This document shows, one piece after another, positions 17,264 to 26,658 of a stretch of DNA of 64,000 bases (positions are counted from its first letter, which is position 1; every line of letters starts with the position of its first letter). Source of the DNA: Alcaligenaceae bacterium (GTDB taxonomy: Bacteria; Pseudomonadota; Gammaproteobacteria; Burkholderiales; Burkholderiaceae_B); NCBI GenBank assembly GCA_013416445.1, contig JACCER010000003.1:247036-311035 (forward strand), given 5' to 3'. The position numbers were made by a program, and so were the translations under genes. Under the pieces are notes generated by a model. The model had not been told where the DNA came from. It worked only from the letters and a program-made list of their open reading frames with translations, and ran no database searches.

Positions 17264-18450
17264 CCATGGCCTCTTTGCCTTTAAACGGCATTACGGTTGT
17301 TGCGCTTGAACATGCAGTGGCGGCGCCCATCGCGACTCGGCAGCTTGCCGACTTGGGCGCAACTGTCATCAAAATCGAACGTCCGGGCGTTGGTGATTTC
17401 GCCAGAAATTACGATAGTACCGTCATGGGGCAGTCGTCGTTTTTTGTATGGGCCAACCGCGGCAAGCAAAGCCTGACGCTGGATATTAAAAAAAGCGAAG
17501 GGCTGGCGGTGCTGCATCAGTTGCTTGGCAAGGCCGATGTTTTCCTGCAGAACCTGGCGCCGGGTGCAACCGCCCGCTTGGGGCTGGACTTTGACACCCT
17601 GCACAAGCAATACAAGAACCTGATCGTCTGCGATATATCGGGCTATGGCGATAGCGGTCCTTACAAAGACAAGAAAGCCTACGACTTGCTGATTCAGGCA
17701 GCCAGTGGCCTGATCTCGGTGACCGGCAGCGAAGAGTCGCCTTCGCGCACCGGGATTTCAATCGCCGATATTTCAGCCGGCATGTATGCCTATTCAGGGG
17801 TGCTTAGCGCTGTTATCCAGCGTTATAAAACCAATGCCGGAGTCAGGGTGGAAGTCACCATGCTGGAAGCGCTGACCGAATGGATGTCGTATCCTCTTTA
17901 CTTCAACCATTATGGCGGCACACCGCCAAAGCGCAGTGGCATTTTTCATCCAACCATTGCGCCGTACGGGCAGTATCCCATCGGTGATGGCAGCGTCATG
18001 ATATTTGGCCTGCAAAACGAGCGCGAATGGAAACGCTTTTGCCAGGGCGTATTGTTGCGCCCCGAACTGATAGACGACCCTCGATTCAATTCGAACACCC
18101 AGCGGGTGGCTAACCGGGACGTTCTTGACGAGCTGATCATTGATTACTTCAAGGGGCTGAACAAAGCGCAGGTTGCGACCTTGCTAGATGACAGCGATAT
18201 CGCGAATTCGCCCTTGAACGGCATGGATGATGTCTGGGATCACCCACAATTTCAGGCGCGCGACCGTTGGCGCCAAGTGCAGACGCCAGCCGGCGCAATA
18301 GCAGCCTTATTGCCACCTGCCACCATATCGGGTTGCGAAATGAATATGGGCGATGTGCCAGCGCTGGGCGAGCAAACCGTATCAATCTTGCAAGGCTTGG
18401 GTTATACCGACGCAGCCATACAAGCGTTGGCAGATGCCAAGGTGACGTAA
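17260..18450 (+). CDS. Class III CoA-transferase (CaiB/BaiF)
   Basis: A 396-residue CaiB/BaiF-family enzyme with the N-terminal LADLGATVIKIE block and the catalytic Asp142 in KKAYDLLIQAASGL. It moves CoA between carboxylic acids through an aspartyl anhydride intermediate. It is coupled to the MaoC gene, so the pair would activate an organic acid and hydrate its enoyl thioester. A LysR gene lies divergently upstream. Confidence 0.94.
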   Translation: MTMASLPLNGITVVALEHAVAAPIATRQLADLGATVIKIERPGVGDFARNYDSTVMGQSSFFVWANRGKQSLTLDIKKSEGLAVLHQLLGKADVFLQNLAPGATARLGLDFDTLHKQYKNLIVCDISGYGDSGPYKDKKAYDLLIQAASGLISVTGSEESPSRTGISIADISAGMYAYSGVLSAVIQRYKTNAGVRVEVTMLEALTEWMSYPLYFNHYGGTPPKRSGIFHPTIAPYGQYPIGDGSVMIFGLQNEREWKRFCQGVLLRPELIDDPRFNSNTQRVANRDVLDELIIDYFKGLNKAQVATLLDDSDIANSPLNGMDDVWDHPQFQARDRWRQVQTPAGAIAALLPPATISGCEMNMGDVPALGEQTVSILQGLGYTDAAIQALADAKVT

Positions 18451-18485
18451 GCGTAGCTTGAAACACAACGAGCTCAACAGGGAGC

Positions 18486-18521
18486 GTAGGTCGGATGAGC
18501 GCCGCCAGGCGCGTAATCCGC
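18486..18521. repeat. REP-like palindrome
   Basis: A family copy (GTAGGTCGGATGAGCGCC, then GGCGCGTAATCCGCC) just after the CaiB gene. Confidence 0.75.
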
Positions 18522-18612
18522 CACTAAACGTCTCGGTTCTACAGGCTTCTCAAAATCGCGTATTCTGGCAGTTGTCTTTTGCACAAACAAAGGCGTTACA
18601 CCAGAATTGTCT

Positions 18613-19122
18613 ATGAAATACCTGAAAGGCTACTCCCCAGACCTGCTCCGTAAAGTCAGCTTGCTGCTTGAGCACGGGCAGTTGGCTGATGGCTTGCTTA
18701 GCCGTTATCCGACCACGCACGCAGTGCGCACCGACAAGGCGTTATACGATTACGTCATAGGTCTGAAGAGTTCTTATATTCGCAACGGCGCGCCTATCAG
18801 CAAAGTGGCCTTCGACAGTAAAATACAAGTCGTCGCCCACGCCTTGGGCACGCACACCACCATTTCCCGAGTACAGGGCATGAATCTGAAGGCCAAGCGC
18901 GAAATCAGGATAGCCAGCCTGTTTCGCACTGGTCCCGAGCAGTTCCTGAAAATGATAGTGGTGCACGAACTGGCGCATTTAAAAGAAAAAGAGCATGACA
19001 AGGCTTTTTATCAGCTATGCGAACTAATGGAACCCAACTACCATCAGTACGAATTCGATCTGCGTTTGTACCTGACGCATCTGGATCAGCCTGGTAGCCA
19101 GGGCCTGTGGCCATTGGGGTAA
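18613..19122 (+). CDS. YgjP-like metal-dependent hydrolase (DUF45)
   Basis: A 169-residue protein with the zincin-type motif HELAHLKEKEHDKAF: His118, Glu119, His122 and a third ligand His128. This is the DUF45/YgjP (WLM-like metalloprotease) family. The E. coli homologue is annotated as a UTP pyrophosphatase-like or metallopeptidase-like protein, so activity is uncertain. A TTG two codons upstream is possible; I chose the ATG. It is flanked on both sides by REP elements and appears to be a single-gene unit. Confidence 0.85.
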   Translation: MKYLKGYSPDLLRKVSLLLEHGQLADGLLSRYPTTHAVRTDKALYDYVIGLKSSYIRNGAPISKVAFDSKIQVVAHALGTHTTISRVQGMNLKAKREIRIASLFRTGPEQFLKMIVVHELAHLKEKEHDKAFYQLCELMEPNYHQYEFDLRLYLTHLDQPGSQGLWPLG

Positions 19123-19145
19123 GGCGAGAATGGCACTTGGCTTTC

Positions 19146-19182
19146 GTAGGTCGGACTAGCGCCGCCAGGCGCGTAATCCGAC
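19146..19182. repeat. REP-like palindrome
   Basis: A family copy (GTAGGTCGGACTAGCGCC, then GGCGCGTAATCCGAC). A lone GACAACGTC core follows at 19220-19228, the same core as the array at 15.5 kb. Confidence 0.75.
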
Positions 19183-19252
19183 CCCCGCAGTCCGAACATA
19201 TCCAAACGGGATGCGCCCGGACAACGTCACCAGAGCCGGATCGAGGTGCTTT

Positions 19253-20212
19253 TTATTGCGCCTTCAAGCCTATGCTTTGAGCCAGCGTTTCATAAGCATC
19301 CACTTGTTCCTTGATCATCAGTCCGAATGCTTCCGGCGTTGTGGGTGTCAATGCGAAACCCATCTGCTCAATCTGCGCTTGTATCTCTGGCTTGGCAATA
19401 GTGGTGTTGATCACCTGATTGAGGCGATCGACGATATCCTTGGGGATGCCGGCGGGGCCGACTATCCCGGCCCAAAGAATTACCGGTAGCTCTCCCATGC
19501 CGATTTCTTTCAGTACTGGTGTTTCTGGAGCCAACGGGCTGCGCTTGGGCAACAGAGTTACTAGTGTGCGTAACCTTCCGTCGTTGACATAAGGCAGCCC
19601 GGCTGCGGTACCTATCATTGCGTCTATACGGCCACTGACCAAGTCGGTGGTCGCAGGCGGTTCGCCCTTGTAGGGAATATGCAGCACGTCAATGCCAAAC
19701 ATTGACTTCAATTGGCCAAATGCCAGCACACCCGTGGCATTGCCTGTGCCATAACTTACTTTTCCTGGATTCGCCTTGGCATAGGCAATGAACTCTTTGA
19801 AGTCCTTTGCTGGGAGACTTGGGTGTGTAAATAGGAAAAAGGCATATCGACCCACATCGGCGATGGGCGTAAAGTCAGTTGCTGGCGCATAGGGTGGTGT
19901 TTTTCGCATTGCCGGTAGCGCAGACAAGTTCCCGGAGGTAACAAACCCGATTCTATATCCGTCTGGGCTGGACTTCATGATATCTGTGGCCGCGATCTGG
20001 CCCTCTGCACCGGGCTTATTCTCGACAATCACTGGCTGACCGATGCCGTCCGACAGGTTTTTGGCTATTAAACGCGCCAATGAATCTGAGGTTCCCCCAG
20101 GTGGAAACGATACAACCATGGTGATAGGCTTCGTTGGATACTGCGCCTGCGCCACTGCGGCACAAGCAACCAGGCTCAAGCCGGTCAGTAATTTGATTAT
20201 TGTTTTCTGCAT
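19253..20212 (-). CDS. Bug/TctC-family periplasmic receptor
   Basis: A 319-residue tripartite-tricarboxylate-transporter receptor with a signal peptide cleaved after VAQA near residue 23 and the family's mature start (YPTKPITMVVSFPPGG). The KNLS-ARL-type helix and GQPVIVENKPGA block are typical. It binds a carboxylic acid in the periplasm. No TctA/TctB membrane partner is encoded in the window, which is common for the expanded Bug families of Alcaligenaceae. The next gene on this strand (upstream, 20249-21421) is an acyl-CoA dehydrogenase and is probably cotranscribed. Confidence 0.93.
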   Translation of the reverse strand: MQKTIIKLLTGLSLVACAAVAQAQYPTKPITMVVSFPPGGTSDSLARLIAKNLSDGIGQPVIVENKPGAEGQIAATDIMKSSPDGYRIGFVTSGNLSALPAMRKTPPYAPATDFTPIADVGRYAFFLFTHPSLPAKDFKEFIAYAKANPGKVSYGTGNATGVLAFGQLKSMFGIDVLHIPYKGEPPATTDLVSGRIDAMIGTAAGLPYVNDGRLRTLVTLLPKRSPLAPETPVLKEIGMGELPVILWAGIVGPAGIPKDIVDRLNQVINTTIAKPEIQAQIEQMGFALTPTTPEAFGLMIKEQVDAYETLAQSIGLKAQ

Positions 20213-20248
20213 TTCAGTCTCCTGTTAAATAAAATTGATCCGGTAAAA

Positions 20249-21421
20249 TCAGCTATCAGCCCGGCGTGCTGGGCGCGAAGCAAGTCCCATCAGCGACGCT
20301 ATGGCGTTACGTTGCATTTGCGAACTGCCAGCACCAATAGTGGTGCTGCGGGCGTCACGGAAATGGCGCTGCATTTCAGTCTCCAGGCTATAGCCATAGG
20401 CCCCCAGTATCTGCATGCCCTGATTGGCGATCTTGATATAGGTTTCCGAGCCAAACAACTTTGCCATGGAAACTTCGCGCAGTGCGCTCTGGCCGCGACT
20501 AAGGTGCCTCGCCGCCCTGTAAGCCAGCAGGCGTGCCGCATCCACATCGGTTTGCATATCGGCAAGCATGTGGGCAATGGCTTGAAATTCACCAACCGGC
20601 TGACCAAATTGTTTGCGTGTCTTGGCATACTCGGCGGCAAGATCCACAACCTTCTGGGCTGCACCGACGTAACCTGCACTGGTTATTGCGCGCTCGACCT
20701 GCAAGCCCGACAGCAAATATTCCCAGCCACAATTAACCTGACCCAGTACAGCGCTTTCGTGCACTCGTACATCTTGCATGAATATTTCATATGAGCCTGC
20801 GGCGCGGCGCCCAAGCATTTCAAGTTTGCGGCATTCGATACCGGGGGTGGTGTTTGGAATCAAAAAGACGGAAAGTCCGTTCTTTGCAGATACAGAAGGA
20901 TCGGTTTTTGCATAGATTTGCAAGACAGTGTCGCGAGCGCCGGCAGCTGTCACCCATATTTTTTGCCCGTTCAGTATCCATGTGTCGCCGTCCTTGACAG
21001 CCTTGGTCTTGATGGCGCTAACGTCGGAACCCGCGTCAGGCTCGCTGATGCATACCGACATACGAATTTTTCCGCTGGCCAACTGCGGTAATAGCGCCAG
21101 CTTTTGCTCTTCACGCCCGCATCTGAGTAGCGTCATGCCGGTAAACAGAGGCACAGTGAGAGCGGTAGATACATCGTAGCTCCATGCTGCCAATGCTTCT
21201 GAAATAAGCACCAAGTCTTCAATATCGCCGCCAAGCCCACCATAGCTCATGGGAATACCGCAACCCGTCAGGCCGAGCTCCACCCACGCGTCATAGGCTT
21301 CGTAGGGGTAGACACCGTCTTTGTCTATGCGCCTCAGGTACTCAGGGGTAAGTATTTTCTTCATCGCCTTGTCCAGGCTTTCATGAAGCATGCGCTGTTC
21401 TTCGCTCTGCTCGAGATACAT
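20249..21421 (-). CDS. Acyl-CoA dehydrogenase
   Basis: A 390-residue FAD enzyme with standard domains: VCISEPDAGSDVSAIKTKA near 125, QFGQPVGEFQAI in the C-domain and GAYGYSLETEMQRHFRDAR near 350. The canonical catalytic Glu in the C-terminal I-x-G-x-S motif is Ala (IGAGSS), but a Glu in QVERAI takes the alternative position. It heads a unit with the Bug receptor downstream and is divergent from the DECR-like reductase gene, sharing a 179-bp promoter region. Confidence 0.93.
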   Translation of the reverse strand: MYLEQSEEQRMLHESLDKAMKKILTPEYLRRIDKDGVYPYEAYDAWVELGLTGCGIPMSYGGLGGDIEDLVLISEALAAWSYDVSTALTVPLFTGMTLLRCGREEQKLALLPQLASGKIRMSVCISEPDAGSDVSAIKTKAVKDGDTWILNGQKIWVTAAGARDTVLQIYAKTDPSVSAKNGLSVFLIPNTTPGIECRKLEMLGRRAAGSYEIFMQDVRVHESAVLGQVNCGWEYLLSGLQVERAITSAGYVGAAQKVVDLAAEYAKTRKQFGQPVGEFQAIAHMLADMQTDVDAARLLAYRAARHLSRGQSALREVSMAKLFGSETYIKIANQGMQILGAYGYSLETEMQRHFRDARSTTIGAGSSQMQRNAIASLMGLASRPARRADS

Positions 21422-21600
21422 CGACTTTCCTTTAACAGACGACCAATTTGCAATGCATAATAGGCTGCGCCAGATAGTGCTTCAAGACTTTATTGGTCTT
21501 AAAAGAGCCAGATTAAGCATTAGACCGATATGGATGTTTTATACATACTTCATCAAGCACGATGGATAGCTGAATACACAATAACTGGTGAGGCGAAACA

Positions 21601-22497
21601 ATGTTTATTCCTAATCTTCTTGATAATCATCGCATCCTGGTAACGGGGGGCGGAACAGGGCTGGGTAAAGAAATAGCGGCGCATTTGCTGTCGCTTGGCG
21701 CCACAATTTACATTTGTGGGCGGCGTGAAGCGGTGCTGAAAGATACCGCGCACGAGCTCACCATGCGACATGGCGGTCAAGTGGAAACGCTCGTTCTGGA
21801 TCTGCGCGATGCGGATGCCGTTGATAGTGCCATTGGCACAATATGGCAAGATGGGCCGTTAACAGGGTTGGTGAATAATGCCGCTGGAAATTTCATCAGC
21901 AGAACCCAGGATTTATCAGCGCGTGGCTTCGATGCCATTGCCAATACCGTATTTCATGGCACGTTCTACGCCACCCATGCAGTGGGAAAGCGCTGGATCG
22001 CGGAACAGCGCAAAGGCAATATTGTGTCGATAGTCACAACATGGGTTCGCACCGGCGCTCCTTTTGTTGTGCCTTCGGCCATGTCTAAAGCAGGGATTGA
22101 CGCCATGACCAAGTCGCTGGCGACGGAATGGGGCAGATACGGGATACGGCTGAACGCCATTGCGCCCGGTATTTTCCCTACGCCAGGCGCAACTGCGCGC
22201 CTGAGGCCTGGTGCCGACCCTCATCTGCTCGAAACAAGCAGCAACCCGATGCTACGGCTGGGGAAAATGCCAGAGCTGACGAATCTTGCTGCTTTCCTGA
22301 TGGCTGATGGCTGTGAATGGCTGACTGGCGAAACCATTGCAATCGACGGCGCCTATAGCCTGGCCCAAGGTGCGTATTTTACTAACTATATGGGCTGGAC
22401 CGACGAGCAGTGGCAAGAGGCTCGCGATCGCATTAAAGGTGAGACTGAGCGAGACAAGCTGCTGCGCACAGTCGATCACCGGACAACTGCGTCCTGA
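21601..22497 (+). CDS. SDR of the 2,4-dienoyl-CoA reductase type
   Basis: A 298-residue SDR. TGGGTGLG binds NADP near residues 16-23, and NNAAGNFISRTQ with PSAMSKAG replaces the usual Y-x3-K. This loss of the Tyr from the YxxxK site together with NFIS is typical of 2,4-dienoyl-CoA reductases (DECR), which place Tyr elsewhere. It should reduce dienoyl-CoA esters during oxidation of unsaturated acyl chains. A close paralogue is at 38307-39209 and both are next to an acyl-CoA ligase. Confidence 0.88.
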   Translation: MFIPNLLDNHRILVTGGGTGLGKEIAAHLLSLGATIYICGRREAVLKDTAHELTMRHGGQVETLVLDLRDADAVDSAIGTIWQDGPLTGLVNNAAGNFISRTQDLSARGFDAIANTVFHGTFYATHAVGKRWIAEQRKGNIVSIVTTWVRTGAPFVVPSAMSKAGIDAMTKSLATEWGRYGIRLNAIAPGIFPTPGATARLRPGADPHLLETSSNPMLRLGKMPELTNLAAFLMADGCEWLTGETIAIDGAYSLAQGAYFTNYMGWTDEQWQEARDRIKGETERDKLLRTVDHRTTAS

Positions 22498-22528
22498 ATT
22501 TCATCTAATTATTAACGCTAAGTTGTCT

Positions 22529-24088
22529 ATGTTTGTAGCTCCTGTATTGCCTATTAATCCAAATATTGCCTTGTGGTTGGAAAAGCATGCTCTGACGCAG
22601 CCTGAGCGAGAGGTTATTGTCTATTGGCATGCCGATGACATCAGCGAGCAGTGGACCTACAAGCGTCTGCAAGATTGCGTCAGGCAACTCGCTGCTTGGA
22701 TGCAGCATAAAGGTATAGCTGCGGGCGATAGGGTGGCCTTTCTTGACTATAACGATGCCCGTTTTGCTATTGTCATGTTTGCGGCGGCAAGTATTGGCGC
22801 TATTTTTGTTCCCTTGAACTTTCGGCTTAGTCCTGCTGAAATTGTTGATGTCGTACAAGATTGTGACGCGAGCCTGCTTATTTACGGTGGCGAATTCAAG
22901 GCGATGAAAGCAGCGGTTATTGATAATTGCCGTTGCCCATTGTTGATATGTTCTAGCCGCGACGAGCACGACGAATTCAAGGACATTGTTTCAAATACGC
23001 TTGCAGTGGACTTTGCAATAAAACGGTGCGATTGGAACGAAATAGCCTGGCTGTTATACACGTCGGGTAGTACTGGCCAGCCTAAAGGGGTGATGCTAAG
23101 CCACGGCAATGTTTTTTGGAACACACTGAATATTATTCTGCTCCAAGGCGGTTTTGATCATGACCGGGTATTGATTTCGGCGCCATTGTTTCATGCGGCG
23201 CCCGTCGCTACTTTTATGGAATCTTTTTTGCGCGGTGCGGCAATTCACCTTGAGCGTAGCTTCGATGCGGGCCGCATGCTGGGCCGGTTGGCTACGCAGG
23301 GGATTGCGTTGGTGGCAGGGGTGCCGGCGATGTATAAATTAATGGCGGCGCACGAGGCCTTTGAGACGACACCACTTCCCAATTTACGCGCTATCATTGT
23401 TGGCGGCGCGCCGGTTCCAGAGGCGCTGATTGAACATTACAGATCTCGCAATATTGCTGTTATACAGCGCTACGGGCTCACTGAAGCGGCGCCATTGGTC
23501 ACCGCATTGTCACCTGGGGCGCCTGTCAGCAAAAAAATGACGGCTGGCTTGCCCCCATTATTTAGCCAGGTTCGTATCAGGGCTTCGAATGGTGCGATTG
23601 CGGCTCCAGGGGAAATCGGTGAAATCGAGGCCGCGGGCCCGAATATCATGCAAGGCTATTGGCAACGAGCAGACGAGACACGAGAAACCATCTGTGATGG
23701 CTGGCTACGGAGCGGAGATCTGGGCCAAATGGATCAGGATGGCTATCTGACGGTAGTGGGGCGTAGCAAAGACATGATTATCAGCGGCGGTGAAAATGTA
23801 TACGCAACTGAGGTTGAGGCGAGGCTAATTGAAAACCCTGCAATTCTCGAGGCAGCTGTAATCGGCATACCTAGCGTAAAGTGGGGTGAGGCGGTATGTG
23901 CCATTGTCAGCAGGAAATCGGGTCTGGACTTAGACGCCAGTGGCGTGATTGCGCATTTGCAAGGACGCTTGGCGCGCTACAAACAGCCAGCACATGTGAT
24001 TTTTATCGATATCATGCCTAAGAATGGCGCCGGAAAAATTGATAAATTACGCTTGAGGCGCGAGTACGCAACTGCGCAAGGGCTTTGA
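22529..24088 (+). CDS. Long/medium-chain acyl-CoA ligase (AMP-forming)
   Basis: A 519-residue ANL-superfamily enzyme with the P-loop YTSGSTGQPKGVML, the SGDLG aspartate region, DMIISGGENVYATEVE hinge and a C-terminal catalytic Lys in NGAGKIDK. The frame is open further upstream into the SDR gene, but the ATG at 22529 gives the normal N-terminus. It activates a carboxylic acid with ATP and CoA. It follows the DECR-like gene by 31 bp and is presumably in the same transcript. Confidence 0.92.
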   Translation: MFVAPVLPINPNIALWLEKHALTQPEREVIVYWHADDISEQWTYKRLQDCVRQLAAWMQHKGIAAGDRVAFLDYNDARFAIVMFAAASIGAIFVPLNFRLSPAEIVDVVQDCDASLLIYGGEFKAMKAAVIDNCRCPLLICSSRDEHDEFKDIVSNTLAVDFAIKRCDWNEIAWLLYTSGSTGQPKGVMLSHGNVFWNTLNIILLQGGFDHDRVLISAPLFHAAPVATFMESFLRGAAIHLERSFDAGRMLGRLATQGIALVAGVPAMYKLMAAHEAFETTPLPNLRAIIVGGAPVPEALIEHYRSRNIAVIQRYGLTEAAPLVTALSPGAPVSKKMTAGLPPLFSQVRIRASNGAIAAPGEIGEIEAAGPNIMQGYWQRADETRETICDGWLRSGDLGQMDQDGYLTVVGRSKDMIISGGENVYATEVEARLIENPAILEAAVIGIPSVKWGEAVCAIVSRKSGLDLDASGVIAHLQGRLARYKQPAHVIFIDIMPKNGAGKIDKLRLRREYATAQGL

Positions 24089-24157
24089 TCCGAGTTCTGT
24101 ATACAGAAGACAGATTCATTGCCGGTAATCAACATTTGTTTTCTATGGAATTGGCTT

Positions 24158-25558
24158 ATGACATCAAACAACTTTACAGCGCAACGCGTTGTCGGTACGA
24201 CGGTTTTTGATTCTATCTTGTTCAAAGACGCTTTCGGTACGCAACAGGCACGGGAAATTTTCTCGGATACATCTTTGGTGGGGCGCTACATTGAGGTTGA
24301 GGTCGCGCTGGCCAAGGCGCAGGCGCGCTGCGGCGTCATTCCCGCAGAGGCAGCGATACACATTGCTGCCACCGCACGGCTGGAAGACATTGATTTCGAA
24401 CGCATGGGCCAAGAAACCGACATCGTTGGCTATCCCATTTTACCGCTGGTGCACCAGTTGGTCGATCTGTGTGGCGAGGCGGGTCGGTACGTGCATTGGG
24501 GCGCTACCACCCAAGACATCATGGACACCGCCACTGTGCTCCAGGTGCGCGCGGCCTTGAATCTGCTTGATGAGGACTTGCGCGCATTGCGGGCCATTCT
24601 GGCTGGCTTGGCCAGTAAGTACCGGGACACGCCGATGGCGGGTCGTACGCATCTGCAACATGCCTTGCCCGTGACATTCGGCTACAAGGCGGCCATATGG
24701 CTAGCCATGTGCGATCGCCACCAAGAGCGCTTGGCAGAACTCAGAAAAAGGGTGCTGGTGGTGCAGTTTGCCGGCGCTGCCGGCACCTTGGCGTCGCTGG
24801 GTGAGCAGGGCTTTGCGGTGCAGCAAGCCTTGGCGGATGAACTCGATCTAGGGGTGTCCGCCATCAGTTGGCACGCGGCGCGTGACGGTTTTGCCGAGGT
24901 GGTGAACTTGCTTGCCCTGGTGTCGGGGTCGCTGGGCAAAATTGCCTACGACATCATGCTCATGGCTTCCACCGAGTTTGCAGAAGTGTACGAGCCCTTC
25001 GTGCAAGGTCGGGGCGCCAGCAGCACGATGCCACAAAAGCGTAACCCCATCTCCAGTGAATTAATGCTCGCGGCGGCGAAGGCAATACGCCAGCATGCCG
25101 GCCTGATGACAGATGCGATGGTGCAAGACTTTGAGCGGGCCACGGGGCCATGGCATGCCGAATGGATTGCGATCCCAGAGAGCTTCATTCTTATTCTGGG
25201 CGCCCTGCATCAGGCCAAGCACGCCTTGGGTGGGCTAATTGTTGACACTGACCGCATGCGCGAGAACTTGGGCTTAAGCAAAGGCCTGATCGTGGCCGAG
25301 GCGGTCATGATGGCGCTGGCGCCGGTCATAGGGCGGCAGCAAGCACACGATGTCATGTATGCGGCTTGCCGTGTCGTCAACGAGCAAGGCGGCACCCTGG
25401 CCGAAGCACTTGCCAAGATTCCCGTCGTCACACAGCATTTTGATGCGCCCGCCATTGCCCGCATGACGGATCCCATCAATTATCTGGGTCTGGCGCCGCA
25501 AATGGCCGATCGCGTGGTGGCGCATTCTGCGGAAATGGATAAAAAGCGGGCAGTATGA
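24158..25558 (+). CDS. Fumarase/aspartase-superfamily lyase (PcaB / adenylosuccinate lyase-like)
   Basis: A 466-residue protein with the superfamily signature GSSTMPQKRNP near 290, the HWGATTQD active-site stretch near 110 and GRTHLQHA near 160. The closest look is 3-carboxy-cis,cis-muconate cycloisomerase (PcaB); adenylosuccinate-lyase-like enzymes of unknown role are the alternative. No other protocatechuate-pathway gene (PcaG, PcaH, PcaC, PcaD) is seen nearby, so a beta-ketoadipate role is not supported by context. ATG 24158 was chosen over an upstream frame extension. Confidence 0.88.
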   Translation: MTSNNFTAQRVVGTTVFDSILFKDAFGTQQAREIFSDTSLVGRYIEVEVALAKAQARCGVIPAEAAIHIAATARLEDIDFERMGQETDIVGYPILPLVHQLVDLCGEAGRYVHWGATTQDIMDTATVLQVRAALNLLDEDLRALRAILAGLASKYRDTPMAGRTHLQHALPVTFGYKAAIWLAMCDRHQERLAELRKRVLVVQFAGAAGTLASLGEQGFAVQQALADELDLGVSAISWHAARDGFAEVVNLLALVSGSLGKIAYDIMLMASTEFAEVYEPFVQGRGASSTMPQKRNPISSELMLAAAKAIRQHAGLMTDAMVQDFERATGPWHAEWIAIPESFILILGALHQAKHALGGLIVDTDRMRENLGLSKGLIVAEAVMMALAPVIGRQQAHDVMYAACRVVNEQGGTLAEALAKIPVVTQHFDAPAIARMTDPINYLGLAPQMADRVVAHSAEMDKKRAV

Positions 25559-25641
25559 GCGCCACATGAAATAAAATCACTGTGGTGATGGGGGCTTGCG
25601 GATGGGGCAGTAGCTTGCTGACATTGTGATAGCATCAAGCG

Positions 25642-26544
25642 ATGGAACTACGCCAACTACGTTATTTTCTTGCCGTGGCTCAAGAGCTGCATTTTGGCCG
25701 AGCCGCCGAGCGCGTACATATTGCGCAATCTCCTTTGTCTCGGCAAATCAAGCAGTTGGAAGATGAACTAGGGGTGACTTTATTCAAGCGTAGCAAACAC
25801 CGCGTTGAGTTATCCAGCGCTGGGCTGGCCTTGATTCCAGAAGCAAAAGCCATTCTTGCCGCAACAGACCAAGTGCGGCGCTCAGTAGTACAAGCCGAAA
25901 CAGGCGTTGTAGGCCGATTAACAATAGGCTTTACCAACTCGGTTATTTATACGGCGCTGCCACGAATACTGGTCGAATACCGAGCGCGATATCCCGCGGT
26001 TGACCTGACGTTGCGCGATAGCTTGTTGACGCCGATGCAGATTCGCGCCTTAATGGACAACCAGCTTGACCTGGGGTTTTTGCGGCCGCCAGTAATAGGT
26101 AGCGATTTAGGCCTGCTGACTGTCGCGCGCGAACGCTTAATCGTAGCGCTGCCGGCGACCCATCCGCTTGCAGGGCGATCCAGGATTAATCTAAAGGAAT
26201 TGGCGGATGATGCATTTGTTGCCTTCACCCGCACCATTGGTTCGGCGCTTCCGACCCTGATCTTGCGCACTTGCCATGATGCCGGTTTCGATCCTCGCAT
26301 CGTACAAGAGGCAGGTGATATTTCAACGATGATTATGTTGGTTTCCGCAGGAATGGGAGTATCCCTTGTCCCTTCTTCATGGCGCAACATGCGCTTAAAG
26401 GGTGTGGTATTTAGAAGTATGGCCGGTGGTGGACCAACGCTTGAGCTTGCCCTGGCGTGGAATCGGGCCATAGAGTCACCTGCCCGAGACCGATTCATTG
26501 CCGTAGCCAAAGATGTCCTGAATCTGCTCGAGAACAAGCCATAA
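25642..26544 (+). CDS. LysR-family transcriptional regulator
   Basis: A 300-residue LysR protein with the BenM/CatM/CbbR-like start (MELRQLRYFLAVAQELHFGRAAER) and HTH motif QSPLSRQIKQLE. Members of this branch sense aromatic ring-cleavage products or chlorinated analogues, which would suit the upstream PcaB-like lyase. It is in the same direction, 83 bp after that gene. Confidence 0.92.
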   Translation: MELRQLRYFLAVAQELHFGRAAERVHIAQSPLSRQIKQLEDELGVTLFKRSKHRVELSSAGLALIPEAKAILAATDQVRRSVVQAETGVVGRLTIGFTNSVIYTALPRILVEYRARYPAVDLTLRDSLLTPMQIRALMDNQLDLGFLRPPVIGSDLGLLTVARERLIVALPATHPLAGRSRINLKELADDAFVAFTRTIGSALPTLILRTCHDAGFDPRIVQEAGDISTMIMLVSAGMGVSLVPSSWRNMRLKGVVFRSMAGGGPTLELALAWNRAIESPARDRFIAVAKDVLNLLENKP

Positions 26545-26582
26545 ACTATGCCTAAGCTGGATGGCACTTGCTTAAGGTTTTC

Positions 26583-26614
26583 GTAGATCGAATTAGCCGA
26601 AGGCGCAATCCGAC
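26583..26614. repeat. REP-like palindrome, diverged
   Basis: A family copy (GTAGATCGAATTAGCC, then GGCGCAATCCGAC). The bases before it (acttgcttaaggttttc) recur before the element at 55864, so the repeat unit extends beyond the palindrome. Confidence 0.65.
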
Positions 26615-26658
26615 AAAAACAGCATCAAAAGAGCCACACTCTCGTTACCAAGAATCAT

